NCBI GenBank assembly: GCA_947503715.1
Contig: CANNER010000002.1
Location: forward strand, 1-64,000
Origin: an uncultured Caulobacterales bacterium
GTDB lineage: Bacteria > Pseudomonadota > Alphaproteobacteria > Caulobacterales > Maricaulaceae
Direction of reading: 5' to 3'
DNA length: 64,000 bases
Under the pieces are notes generated by a model, which did not search any database, was not told where the DNA came from, and was given only the letters and a program-made list of their open reading frames with translations. Shown here in pieces: positions 41,158 to 49,487 of the stretch (the first letter of the stretch is position 1; each line of letters opens with the position of its first letter). Made by a program: the position numbers and the translations under genes.

Positions 41158-41957
41158 AACTTGCGCGCGATCGCAAGGGAAACCGCATCCGCATCCGGAC
41201 CGTCAAAGTCATAGCGCGTGTAATCCGCGCGAATGGATGTTTTCGGCGTGAACGCATATTCCGCGCCGACGCCGTAAGCGATCCCGTCTGTTGAGAACTC
41301 GCTCTCGACCGTCGTCCCGGCCAGGTCGGCTTCTGCCGAAAGTTCCGTATTGTGATAACCGACACGGCCCAGCACATTAAATTGTGGTGAAACGGGTAAG
41401 CGGGCGACGCCAAAGGCCGCGATCTGGTTATCAATTTCGCTGGTCGCGAGGACGGGGCCCGCCCCGAAATCCTCAAAAGACTCATCATCCGTCAGGCCGA
41501 GCGAGCCTTCGACTTCCGCGCCAAAGAAACTTGCAGATTGCCAACCGAGACGTGCCTGCGCACCGAACAGATCGCTATCGACATCATACATTGTCGCGCC
41601 GAGTGAGCCGTAAGTGTAAGATTTTTTCGGACCGCGTAGACCGTGTTTCGCATGATGTGTCGGTGCGGCATAGGCCGGGACGCCATATCCGGGATGACCC
41701 TGAACGGATTGCCCATAAGCGTGTTGGTTCGGTGTCTGTGGCGCGTGGCCATAATTTTGTTGTGCAACGGGATAGCTGCTTTGTGCGGCGCATCCTGTAT
41801 AGGCGCACCCAGCGGAAGGCCCGTAAATATGCGGCAATTGCTGTTCCTGCATCTGGGCATATTCGCCCGCATAATAATCATTTGTTCCCGCCATAGAGCA
41901 AGCGCCCAGCGTGCTGCCCAACAGAAGAACGGGAATGAGTTTCATTGAATTGCGCAT
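41154..41957 (-). CDS. Outer-membrane beta-barrel lipoprotein
   Basis: A 267-residue protein with a lipoprotein signal ending LGAC. A 95-residue linker rich in Gln, Tyr, His and Pro (YGHAPQTPNQHAYGQ) follows. The C-terminal 170 residues alternate polar and non-polar residues in strands (ATMYDVDSDLFGAQARLGW...) and end in Phe, as outer-membrane barrels do. ATG 41957 follows AGGA by 7 nt. It ends 4 bp inside the convergent ABC gene. Its function is unknown. Confidence 0.75.
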   Translation of the reverse strand: MRNSMKLIPVLLLGSTLGACSMAGTNDYYAGEYAQMQEQQLPHIYGPSAGCAYTGCAAQSSYPVAQQNYGHAPQTPNQHAYGQSVQGHPGYGVPAYAAPTHHAKHGLRGPKKSYTYGSLGATMYDVDSDLFGAQARLGWQSASFFGAEVEGSLGLTDDESFEDFGAGPVLATSEIDNQIAAFGVARLPVSPQFNVLGRVGYHNTELSAEADLAGTTVESEFSTDGIAYGVGAEYAFTPKTSIRADYTRYDFDGPDADAVSLAIARKF

Positions 41958-42128
41958 GGTAAAGTCCTTTTTTGCCCACCTTTTGGAGGGAGACATATCG
42001 CAAGAGCCTTAAATTCCGGTGAGTCCACGCTTAACCCCTCGTCAACCACGTTTAGGGACGTTTCATTTTCACGCAGTTGCTCTGTCCCGCTTTGACCTTT
42101 ACTTAAAGAAAACTTTACGGAGGACGTT

Positions 42129-43007
42129 ATGTCATTAGACGGTAAAACAATTTTCATGTCAGGCGGGTCGCGCGGGATAGGTCTCGCGATTGCGAAAAAA
42201 TGTGCCGCTGACGGCGCGAATGTCGTGATTGCGGCCAAAACGGATAAGCCGCATCCGAAACTGGACGGGACCATCCACACAGCGGCGGCAGAGATTGAAG
42301 CCGCAGGCGGCAAAGCGCTGGGTGTCGTCTGCGATATCCGCGACGAAGCCAATGTCAAACAGGCCGTAGACGCCGCCGTCCAACGGTTTGGCGGGATTGA
42401 TATTTGCATCAATAATGCTTCGGCCATTTCCTTGACGCCAACCTCGGCCACGCCGATGAAGCGCTATGACCTGATGAACCAGGTCAATGCGCGCGGGACC
42501 TTCCTCGTCAGCCAGACTTGCCTGCCGCATCTGATGAAAGCGGATAATCCACACATCATGAATATCGCGCCGCCACTGGATATGAATCCAAAATGGTTCA
42601 AAATGCACACGGCCTACACGATGGCGAAATATGGCATGTCCATGTGTACCTTGGGCATGGCGGAAGAATTCCGCGGCAAAGTTGCGGTCAATTCCCTCTG
42701 GCCGATGACATCGATTGATACCGCCGCCGTCCGCAATGTGCTGGGAGGAAACTCCATGGCAAAGATGAGCCGCACGCCGGAGATCATGGCGGATGCCGCC
42801 TATATCGTGCTAAATCAGGACGCGAAGACATATACGGGCCAGTTTATCATTGACGAATTTATCTTAGGCGAAACCGGCACAACCGATTTCGCGCAATATC
42901 AACAGCCGGATTATGACGGACCACTCATGGCGGATTTCTTTATTCCGCAGGATTGGCTCGATAAATCCGTGTCCAAGATTATTCAAAACCCCGGATATGA
43001 GGGATGA
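42129..43007 (+). CDS. Short-chain dehydrogenase, HSDL2-like
   Basis: The 292-residue NAD(P)-dependent oxidoreductase has GGSRGIGLA near residue 13, CINNAS for the adenine-side loop, and the catalytic pair in YTMAK. The long tail and SIDTAAV region resemble hydroxysteroid dehydrogenase-like protein 2, a peroxisomal fatty-acid or steroid-linked SDR. It overlaps the DUF1330 gene by 4 bp and heads a four-gene unit. Confidence 0.88.
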   Translation: MSLDGKTIFMSGGSRGIGLAIAKKCAADGANVVIAAKTDKPHPKLDGTIHTAAAEIEAAGGKALGVVCDIRDEANVKQAVDAAVQRFGGIDICINNASAISLTPTSATPMKRYDLMNQVNARGTFLVSQTCLPHLMKADNPHIMNIAPPLDMNPKWFKMHTAYTMAKYGMSMCTLGMAEEFRGKVAVNSLWPMTSIDTAAVRNVLGGNSMAKMSRTPEIMADAAYIVLNQDAKTYTGQFIIDEFILGETGTTDFAQYQQPDYDGPLMADFFIPQDWLDKSVSKIIQNPGYEG

Positions 43008-43423
43008 GCGGGATTTCCCTTGAACCGCTACCGGAGCAGGTGAAAGCCTTTCTCGCCAACCATCCGGACGGTGAACCCGTCTTTATGCTCAACCTGCTCA
43101 AGTTCAAGGACAAGGCGACCTATCACGACGGCGAAGATATTTCCGGCGCGGAGGCCTATGCCCGTTACGGCAAAGCCTTTGGCGAGATGGTGGCGGGATT
43201 GAATATTGACGGTGCGCATTCCGTCTTTGGCGGCAAGATGGGCGCGTGGTTGATCGGGCAAGGTGAAGGCGAGTGGGATTCGGTCGCGATTTTCCGTTAT
43301 CCCGATGCCAAGACCATGTTCGAGACAGTGAGTTCAGAGGCATACCGCAAGATACATAAACACCGCAAAGCCGGATTGGCAGGGCAATTATTGATTGCCT
43401 GTGATGGAAGCGGGATGTTTTAG
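43004..43423 (+). CDS. DUF1330 domain protein
   Basis: A 139-residue protein with the DUF1330 dimeric alpha/beta-barrel pattern: PVFMLNLLKFKDKATY, then GEWDSVAIFRYPDAKTMFE and YRKIHKHRKAGL. The family is of unknown function and resembles EthD/monooxygenase-like barrels. It overlaps the SDR gene by 4 bp (ATGA), which implies coupled translation. Confidence 0.85.
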   Translation: MSGISLEPLPEQVKAFLANHPDGEPVFMLNLLKFKDKATYHDGEDISGAEAYARYGKAFGEMVAGLNIDGAHSVFGGKMGAWLIGQGEGEWDSVAIFRYPDAKTMFETVSSEAYRKIHKHRKAGLAGQLLIACDGSGMF

Positions 43424-43435
43424 ATTAAATAATGG

Positions 43436-43567
43436 GTGTCACACCGACGCGACTTGAAAGGTCGCCCGGTGCCCATGCCGTGATATTTGCGGGATGAAAT
43501 GACATTGAATAGATACGCTGGCCTCACGGCATGGGCACCGGGTGACCTACGGTCACGACGGTGTGAC
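43436..43567. repeat. About 130-bp palindromic (MITE-like) element
   Basis: The left arm starts GTGTCACACCG, and the right arm ends CGGTGTGAC. Inner arms (43464-43483 and 43524-43543) match at 19 of 20 bases in inverted orientation, and the outer 16 bases match at about 14. The core between the arms is about 40 bp. It encodes nothing and sits between two cistrons. Whether other copies exist cannot be seen here. Confidence 0.65.
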
Positions 43568-43587
43568 GCAAAAGATAGTTAGGAAAA

Positions 43588-44679
43588 ATGATGCAAACAC
43601 TCCTCGTCAACAAAACCGATTTCGCCGATGTCTCCATCGTCAATTATGATGAAGGCAAACTCCCCGACGGGCAGATCCGTGTCGATATCGGCCCCTTCGC
43701 CCTGACCGCGAATAACGTCACCTATATGGTGACCGGTGATCAGATTGGATATTGGTCGGTTTTCAACCCAACCGCCTATGACCTGACGGAAGATAATAAT
43801 CAGGGCCGGATGCCGGTATGGGGTTACGGCCTTGTGCGGGAGTCCAACTTCCCGGGAATCGAGGTCGGCACGAAACTTTACGGCTTCTTCCCAATTGCCA
43901 AATCCATGGACATGCAGCCCGGAAAACTATCCGCGCATGGTTTCACGGATATAGCCGAACATCGCTCCGGCCTGCACGGTCTTTATAGCAGCTATAGTTT
44001 CACGGATGCCGATCCGAGTTACGGTGCACATGTGGACCTACAGCCCGTCCTTCGCCCGCTTTTCACAACAAGTTTCCTGATTGACGATTTTCTGGATGAT
44101 GAAAATTTCTTTGGCGCAGAGCAGGTTTTACTCCTCTCCGCCTCGTCCAAAACAGCCCTTGGCACAGCCTATTGTTTAAAAGCACGCGGCGGGCTTCCTG
44201 TTGTCGGATTGACGTCAGAGAGCAACAAAGCCTTCGTTGAAGAAACCGGATTTTACAAAGACGTCTTCAGCTACGACTCTATAACCGATATGAACCCTGA
44301 TGTGAAAACCGTGGTCGTGGACATGTCCGGCAATATGGGCGTCATCCGCACGCTGGAAGATCACTTCGAGGAAAACCTAACATATATTTGCCGCGTCGGC
44401 ATTTCACATTGGCAAGAAGCCGCAAAAGCTCCGCCGAAACGTACCGCGACTCCTACAGCGTTCTTCTTTGCGCCCGACCGCGCGAAACAACGGATCGCGG
44501 ATTGGGGACAGGCGGGTTTTGCCCAAAATCTCGGCGCGCGCTGGATGCCATTCCTCGACAGCGCAAAAGACTGGCTGACGGTGGAAAAAGCCGAAGGCAT
44601 GGAGGCCGTGCTGGAAAATTATAAAGACCTTTTGAACGGGCAGAGCGCTCCGGATAAAGGCTATCTCTTCACACTATAG
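43588..44679 (+). CDS. DUF2855 family protein
   Basis: The 363-residue product matches DUF2855: DIGPFALTANNVTYMVTGD near the N-terminus, VWGYGLVRES, then QVLLLSASSKTALGTAYCL, which reads as a Rossmann-like strand-loop-helix. The fold resembles medium-chain dehydrogenases/quinone reductases but the function is unproven. ATG 43588 or 43591 starts it. It ends 8 nt before the dienoyl-CoA isomerase gene. Confidence 0.82.
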   Translation: MMQTLLVNKTDFADVSIVNYDEGKLPDGQIRVDIGPFALTANNVTYMVTGDQIGYWSVFNPTAYDLTEDNNQGRMPVWGYGLVRESNFPGIEVGTKLYGFFPIAKSMDMQPGKLSAHGFTDIAEHRSGLHGLYSSYSFTDADPSYGAHVDLQPVLRPLFTTSFLIDDFLDDENFFGAEQVLLLSASSKTALGTAYCLKARGGLPVVGLTSESNKAFVEETGFYKDVFSYDSITDMNPDVKTVVVDMSGNMGVIRTLEDHFEENLTYICRVGISHWQEAAKAPPKRTATPTAFFFAPDRAKQRIADWGQAGFAQNLGARWMPFLDSAKDWLTVEKAEGMEAVLENYKDLLNGQSAPDKGYLFTL

Positions 44680-44687
44680 GAGGCTTT

Positions 44688-45524
44688 ATGTCTGATCATA
44701 AATGTTTCGACGTCACAATTGAAGACGGCGTCGCCCATATCATCATGAACCGCCCTGAAAAGCGGAATGCGATGATCGCGGAATTCTGGAAAGAGCTGCC
44801 GGAGATTGTGCGCGACATTGACGATAACGCGAAAGCGCGTTGCATTGTCCTGTCCTCCACAGGTCCCGTATTCTGTGCGGGGATCGATATTGGCATGTTC
44901 CAGAACGATATTGGCGGGACGCAGGATAAGAACCACCCGCAATATGGAGCAGGGTTTTACCAGAATGTGAAACGATTGCAGGCCGCATTATCTATCCTGG
45001 AAGAGTGCCGCATTCCCGTTGTCGCCGCGATACAAGGTGGTTGTTATGGCGGCGGCGTCGACCTAACGACGGCTTGCGATATGCGTTACGGGACGGAAGA
45101 CAGCTTCATCACGATCTATGAAATCAATGTCGGCATGACGGCGGATGTCGGGACCTTCCCGCGCATACTCAACCATATGCCGGAAGGCATTGTCCGCGAG
45201 CTGGCCTATACGGGTCGTAAGATGGGTGCGGCGGAATGTAAGGCGCGCGGACTTTATAATGAGGTCTATTCTGACCACGAAACGATGTTGGCCGCCGTTA
45301 TGGACACCGCCAAAGAGATTGCGTCAAAGCCGCCGCTGGCCGTTTATGGCTGTAAACGCGCCATTACTTATTCGCGCGACCATTCCACAGCCGACGCTCT
45401 GGACAATATTGCGGTCTGGAACATGTCCATGCTGATTCCGGTCGAGATGATGGAAGCGATGATGTCCAGCAAACAAAAGCGCTCCGGCAATTTTCAGGAA
45501 CTACCCGTTTTGAAAAAAGGCTAA
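44688..45524 (+). CDS. Crotonase family protein, dienoyl-CoA isomerase-like
   Basis: The 278-residue crotonase-fold enzyme has MNRPEKRNAM at the start, VFCAGIDIGMF forming the oxyanion hole, and IQGGCYGGGVDLTTACDMRY. The acid residues and the sequence EINVGMTADVGTFPR resemble mitochondrial delta3,5-delta2,4-dienoyl-CoA isomerase (ECH1), needed to break down unsaturated fatty acids. It is the last gene of the SDR-DUF1330-DUF2855 unit. Confidence 0.88.
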   Translation: MSDHKCFDVTIEDGVAHIIMNRPEKRNAMIAEFWKELPEIVRDIDDNAKARCIVLSSTGPVFCAGIDIGMFQNDIGGTQDKNHPQYGAGFYQNVKRLQAALSILEECRIPVVAAIQGGCYGGGVDLTTACDMRYGTEDSFITIYEINVGMTADVGTFPRILNHMPEGIVRELAYTGRKMGAAECKARGLYNEVYSDHETMLAAVMDTAKEIASKPPLAVYGCKRAITYSRDHSTADALDNIAVWNMSMLIPVEMMEAMMSSKQKRSGNFQELPVLKKG

Positions 45525-45571
45525 AAAAAAAAAGACCAGGTTCAAAGCGCCCCGCTTGAACCTGGTCTTGG
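45525..45571 (-). terminator. Strong terminator in minus orientation
   Basis: A perfect 14-bp stem (45532-45545 with 45556-45569) is followed by eleven T on the minus strand. On the plus strand it is preceded by A and lacks a T run, so it is a poor terminator for the crotonase gene but an excellent one for a minus-strand RNA. Confidence 0.75.
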
Positions 45572-45837
45572 ACCCACCGCTAAGTGGTTTGCGCCCCGTT
45601 TGTAGCTATAAAGCTAAATTTGGGCCACTTTGCCTGCGGGTGTGCCGCCCCATGACATAAATATAGTCATATCCGGGTCGAATAGATTGTCCTCACGCAT
45701 CGAATCTCTTTGTCATTTTCTTCCAGCCTGTCATAAACACAAGATGACAACGCGATCTGCACAAAAATGACAAGTCCTCCGCCTTTCGATCAAATGACCG
45801 GAAAGCAAAAGTCGCATCACTCTGCGAGCGAATCATT
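45572..45837 (-). ncRNA. Candidate small RNA on the minus strand
   Basis: This 266-bp interval has no supported protein gene. On the minus strand it runs into the terminator above. Two more hairpins lie in it: CCAC-N6-GTGG near 45573 and TAGCT-ATAA-AGCTA near 45602. No convincing promoter was found, so this remains a candidate. Confidence 0.35.
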
Positions 45838-46869
45838 ATGAAAATGACTCTCTCCCATCGCTACCTTGATGCGAATCTTGACGTGCTTGATAAAATTGGA
45901 TTTCCAAAGGCAGACTCTTTGGAAAGTCTTGAATTGGCGGAGGGTTGGATGGGCAATCCCACCGACCGGTTTCCAATTGAACCCTTTCTAACCCTTCTTG
46001 AAACCGCCGCCATCCGTTTGGACGACCCTTTTATAGGGTTGCGGATGGGACATAGGTTCCGGATTGCAACATTTGCGAAAACCGGATCTATTTACGGATA
46101 TTGTCGAAATCTGGCACAAGTGATCGAGATGAATGCCCGCTATCAACACTTGGCCATTGATGCGGGCACAGTCGAATATGACCACGCGAATGCAGGTCAT
46201 TTGATGCGGTTTCGTCCCTATTATTCTGACCAGAATACCTTTCGACATATTACAGATCTCGTCATGGGCGCATATGGTACAGCCTATCGTTGGCTGTCTT
46301 GGGCGTCTGGAGAGGACCTCATGGGAACGAGGCTACCTTATGATCGTCCTCACAACACGGATTTATATGAGCGTGTATTTCAATGCCCTGTCACATTTAG
46401 CTCTGAGTGCGGAACAGCGGCCCTGGTTTTCACCGAGGCGGCAATGTCCGAAAACCTGACAACATATGACGCGGAAAAGCTAACCCGGGCTCAAGCGCAA
46501 TTAGATAGTCTATTAAACACAAAACAAGCAGCTGCCAGTTTAGATATGGCCGTCGACGCAGCTATTCGCGGCGCCATCCAGTCGGGCCGTGTGAGCACTC
46601 TGGTGGTTGCGGAACGACTGGACAGGGACTGGCCTGCCCTGCGAAAGGCTTTAAAAGAGACGGATCGTAACTTTTGGGCACGTGTCGATGGCGTGCGCCA
46701 AAACATGTTCATAGACTTGATCTCACAAGGCCATAGTCTTTCGCAGATTTCACAGGCCTTGGCCTATAACGATCAGGCGGCCTTTAACCGAGCGTTCAAA
46801 CGCTGGTACAATATGAGCCCCACGGCTTGGCTAAAGGCAAACCCGCCTCAGGCCGCGCGACCCCAGTAA
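45838..46869 (+). CDS. AraC family transcriptional regulator
   Basis: The 343-residue protein has an N-terminal sensor domain of the type found in OruR/AraC regulators (residues 15-190) and a C-terminal two-helix-turn-helix domain, seen as GHSLSQISQALAYNDQAAFNRAFKRWYNMSPTAWL. It lies downstream of the catabolic-looking cluster and may control it, which is inference from position. Its end overlaps the convergent methyltransferase gene by 22 bp. Confidence 0.88.
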   Translation: MKMTLSHRYLDANLDVLDKIGFPKADSLESLELAEGWMGNPTDRFPIEPFLTLLETAAIRLDDPFIGLRMGHRFRIATFAKTGSIYGYCRNLAQVIEMNARYQHLAIDAGTVEYDHANAGHLMRFRPYYSDQNTFRHITDLVMGAYGTAYRWLSWASGEDLMGTRLPYDRPHNTDLYERVFQCPVTFSSECGTAALVFTEAAMSENLTTYDAEKLTRAQAQLDSLLNTKQAAASLDMAVDAAIRGAIQSGRVSTLVVAERLDRDWPALRKALKETDRNFWARVDGVRQNMFIDLISQGHSLSQISQALAYNDQAAFNRAFKRWYNMSPTAWLKANPPQAARPQ

Positions 46870-47459
46870 TTATAGCTCAGGACTTTCGGGCCAGGAATAT
46901 ACATCTCGTCCATCTCTTGAATATTTAGACCTGCAGCGCTGATAAGCGCCGGAATATCCCGTCCACTATGACATCCACCCGCAATCTTTTTCCAGAGCGG
47001 GTCAATGCGGGATTGCCATTTCGCCACGCCGGTATCCGGCGCTTGTCCGTGTTCACAGAATAAGATTTCACCGTCAGGTTTTAAGATGCGGCGCATTTCT
47101 TTCAGAGCCTGAACGGGGTCGGGTATTGTACAAAGACTATAGGTCACGACAACGGTATCTGCGAGGGCGTCCTCTAAAGGAATCGCTTCGCCTGACAAAC
47201 CAATCCGGTCAATCGGAAAAGTTGCCGCTTCCCGTCGCGCAGCACTTCGCTTCCAAATATGTTCATCAGGGTCGACACCTGTGACGGATGTGATCCGCTC
47301 AGGATCATAATGTGGAAGGTTCAAACCTGACCCGATTCCAATTTCCACCACCCGCCCTTTGGCGAGTGGGACAATTTTCGCCCGCTGTTTCTCAATCGGT
47401 CCGATAGAGCAGGCGCGATCAAGGCAACAGGGCAGAATATGACGGGCATAGACCCCCAT
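46848..47459 (-). CDS. Class I methyltransferase (METTL7/PmtA-like)
   Basis: A 203-residue enzyme with VVEIGIGSGLNLPHYD as the SAM-binding motif, TGVDPDEHI, and TYSLCTIPDPVQALKEMRRILKPDGE. The order resembles METTL7-like and phospholipid N-methyltransferases. The N-terminal HILPCCLDRACS and C-terminal KKIAGGCHSGRDI are typical of that group. The substrate is unknown. Convergent overlap with the AraC gene is 22 bp. Confidence 0.85.
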   Translation of the reverse strand: MGVYARHILPCCLDRACSIGPIEKQRAKIVPLAKGRVVEIGIGSGLNLPHYDPERITSVTGVDPDEHIWKRSAARREAATFPIDRIGLSGEAIPLEDALADTVVVTYSLCTIPDPVQALKEMRRILKPDGEILFCEHGQAPDTGVAKWQSRIDPLWKKIAGGCHSGRDIPALISAAGLNIQEMDEMYIPGPKVLSYNYWGRAA

Positions 47460-47465
47460 ATTGTC

Positions 47466-47954
47466 TTAACGTGTGAAGTTCATCGTGAGGTCGGTTTCGG
47501 CTTGATAGACAACAAGGCTGTCTTTCGTCAGCGTTTTAATCTCACTGCGGGATTCAACTTCTGCCGCCATGGCCGTTTCCATTTGCGCCGCGATTGCAAT
47601 CGCTTGCGCCGCGTTGGACCCGGGCTTCACATCAATGTCGGAAATGCCTTCGATTAACATGCCGTCCTCAATTTTCCACGTGCCGGTCGTCGAAATCATA
47701 TAAGATGCAAAATCGGCAGGTACGCCGCTCAATGTCATTTGCACATCGCCTTTTGACGTACCGTCAGCTGCATAAGTAATATTTGTGTCCGTCATGGAAA
47801 CTGTCGTTCCAGCTTCTTCAATCGTAATTGGTGCGCCCTGTTTCCAATCGCCAACAATGAGGGTTTCCGGTGTTGCTTTGGAACATGCGCCTAATGCGAT
47901 GGCCGATGTGACAAGGACTGTTTTTAGGATTGAGGGTTTGAAAAAAGGTTTCAT
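47466..47954 (-). CDS. Small lipoprotein, member 1 of a paralogous triplet
   Basis: A 162-residue lipoprotein with signal ending LGAC. After the Cys comes LIVGDWKQGAP, then alternating strands and a C-terminal TKDSLVVY. The WxQ opening and spacing recur in the next two genes, so the three look like diverged copies. The fold may be a lipocalin-like barrel. Function unknown. It ends 6 nt from the methyltransferase start. Confidence 0.7.
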   Translation of the reverse strand: MKPFFKPSILKTVLVTSAIALGACSKATPETLIVGDWKQGAPITIEEAGTTVSMTDTNITYAADGTSKGDVQMTLSGVPADFASYMISTTGTWKIEDGMLIEGISDIDVKPGSNAAQAIAIAAQMETAMAAEVESRSEIKTLTKDSLVVYQAETDLTMNFTR

Positions 47955-47998
47955 AAAATTTCCAGTTTTGGATGAATTATAAATATCAGAATGAATAT

Positions 47999-48526
47999 TT
48001 ATGGTGTGAGTCGCTTGCGCTGCATGGAGATTAACGTTCCATCCGTGCCACGTGCAACATAATTGTCCTTATTTAGGCTTACAATAATCATGGGCTCTGT
48101 TGGCTTCATGAACTCTGCCTCAATCGCTTTTGCTACGTTCAGTCCGACAGGATTATCGCCGGCATAGGTCACATCTACCTTTATGGGTGTCGTGAAATAT
48201 TCATCCCCCACAAGGCGCCATTGGCTCTCCACAACCACATCATAAATGCGGAGATCCTCCGGCATCTCCGCACTCATAATTTCCATTCGCAAGGATGAGT
48301 TGGACGTTCCGTCACCTCTGATATCTTCTAGACCCTGTGAAATACGGACCTGTTCATTGCCTTCGCCGACAAGTCTCTCCGCACCTTGCGTCCATCTTCC
48401 AACGAGCATTTGCGAGCGATCGGAGGATACAGAGGTCTCATCCGGTTGCGCAAACGAAGAAACCGGTGCAAGAGATGCAAATGTTAGACAGGCAGCTGCT
48501 GCGCCGATACGAAGACATGAAATCAC
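47999..48526 (-). CDS. Small exported protein, member 2 of a paralogous triplet
   Basis: A 175-residue protein with a Sec signal (cleaved near SSFAQ) rather than a lipobox. LVGRWTQGAERL matches the WxQ opening of its neighbours, followed by strands such as SQWRLVGDEYF and a C-terminal LNKDNYVARGTDG. Function unknown. It is tandem with the other two on the minus strand. Confidence 0.68.
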   Translation of the reverse strand: MISCLRIGAAAACLTFASLAPVSSFAQPDETSVSSDRSQMLVGRWTQGAERLVGEGNEQVRISQGLEDIRGDGTSNSSLRMEIMSAEMPEDLRIYDVVVESQWRLVGDEYFTTPIKVDVTYAGDNPVGLNVAKAIEAEFMKPTEPMIIVSLNKDNYVARGTDGTLISMQRKRLTP

Positions 48527-48591
48527 AAGGCAATCCTATTAAAGCTCACGGCTACGCTAGGTTAGCCATGGCCATTCCGCAAGCAACACCA

Positions 48592-49071
48592 TCATCTCCG
48601 CCGATAGACATCTGTGACACCTGTTTCCAAGTCTTGCAGCATTAACTGTTCCCGGTCCAAAGCAATGATGCGTTTTTGGCTCTCAGACATGGTCCCTGAT
48701 TGGTCCTGCAATTGTCGCGCAATTTCCATGGATGCCGGGTCAGACGTCCGTGCCGTCACGATAGAGTTTTCAAGCGTTTGGAATAAGGCATCCCCCTCCA
48801 TGCGCCATTGACCCGACAGGTCGACGTCAACGCCAACCCCTGTTTCCGGGAATCCCGCACCGCGTAAATCAAGCTGTCGGCGGAGGCGGACATCGCCATC
48901 TTTTTCAAATGTCAGCACAGTGTCAGAGGTCGTCGCCTGCACGCCGGCCTGAGTTGTCGAGGTTGGATTTGCCTGTACCCATGTTCCGATGATCGCTTTT
49001 TCCGGCGGCGGGTTGCCGCAAGCCGTCAGGAAAATTGTGAAGAGAAGCGGAAATATGAGGCGAATTTGCAT
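48592..49071 (-). CDS. Small lipoprotein, member 3 of a paralogous triplet
   Basis: A 159-residue lipoprotein with signal ending LTAC. IIGTWVQANP is the shared opening, followed by TVLTFEKDGDVRLRRQLDL and LSGQWRMEGDALF, aligned in spacing with the other members. The C-terminal DREQLMLQDLETG matches their final strand. Function unknown. Probably first gene of the tandem unit. Confidence 0.7.
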   Translation of the reverse strand: MQIRLIFPLLFTIFLTACGNPPPEKAIIGTWVQANPTSTTQAGVQATTSDTVLTFEKDGDVRLRRQLDLRGAGFPETGVGVDVDLSGQWRMEGDALFQTLENSIVTARTSDPASMEIARQLQDQSGTMSESQKRIIALDREQLMLQDLETGVTDVYRRR

Positions 49072-49169
49072 GGGAATCAGCCCTAATCAGCGTCGCGACC
49101 AGCTGCAAGCCTCTTTACGATTTGGGCATTCGAAAATTTCTGTTATAGCGATGCGCGGGAGGGCACAGC

Positions 49170-49487
49170 ATGGCGAATACGGACTCTGACAAGGTTGAAT
49201 GTCGGACACCCACTCAAGGACGGAAGGGGACCACTCAAATTCCCCGCTGGAAATATGAGTGTATCCAACGCGCCATCCTTGAGGCTTTAGAAGAGGCCGA
49301 GACCGGCTATATTTATTTTAAGCATCTCAACGCGGCTGTCGAAGAGGCCCTGACGACCAATCAACTTGCGAAACTCGGCTCGCTCGGCTGGCATGTGACC
49401 ACAGTTAAACTCAATATGGAGGTTGAAGGCGAGATCGTGCGCGTCGAGGGTGCAAAACCACAACGCCTTATGAAAGCCCGTTTATGA
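49170..49487 (+). CDS. DUF6958-like small protein
   Basis: A 105-residue protein: [17 protein letters not shown] then [21 protein letters not shown] and QRLMKARL. The pattern fits a winged-helix-like small family I recall as DUF6958; DNA binding is inference. Its end overlaps the purT start by 4 bp (ATGA), implying coupled translation. Confidence 0.72.
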   Translation: MANTDSDKVECRTPTQGRKGTTQIPRWKYECIQRAILEALEEAETGYIYFKHLNAAVEEALTTNQLAKLGSLGWHVTTVKLNMEVEGEIVRVEGAKPQRLMKARL

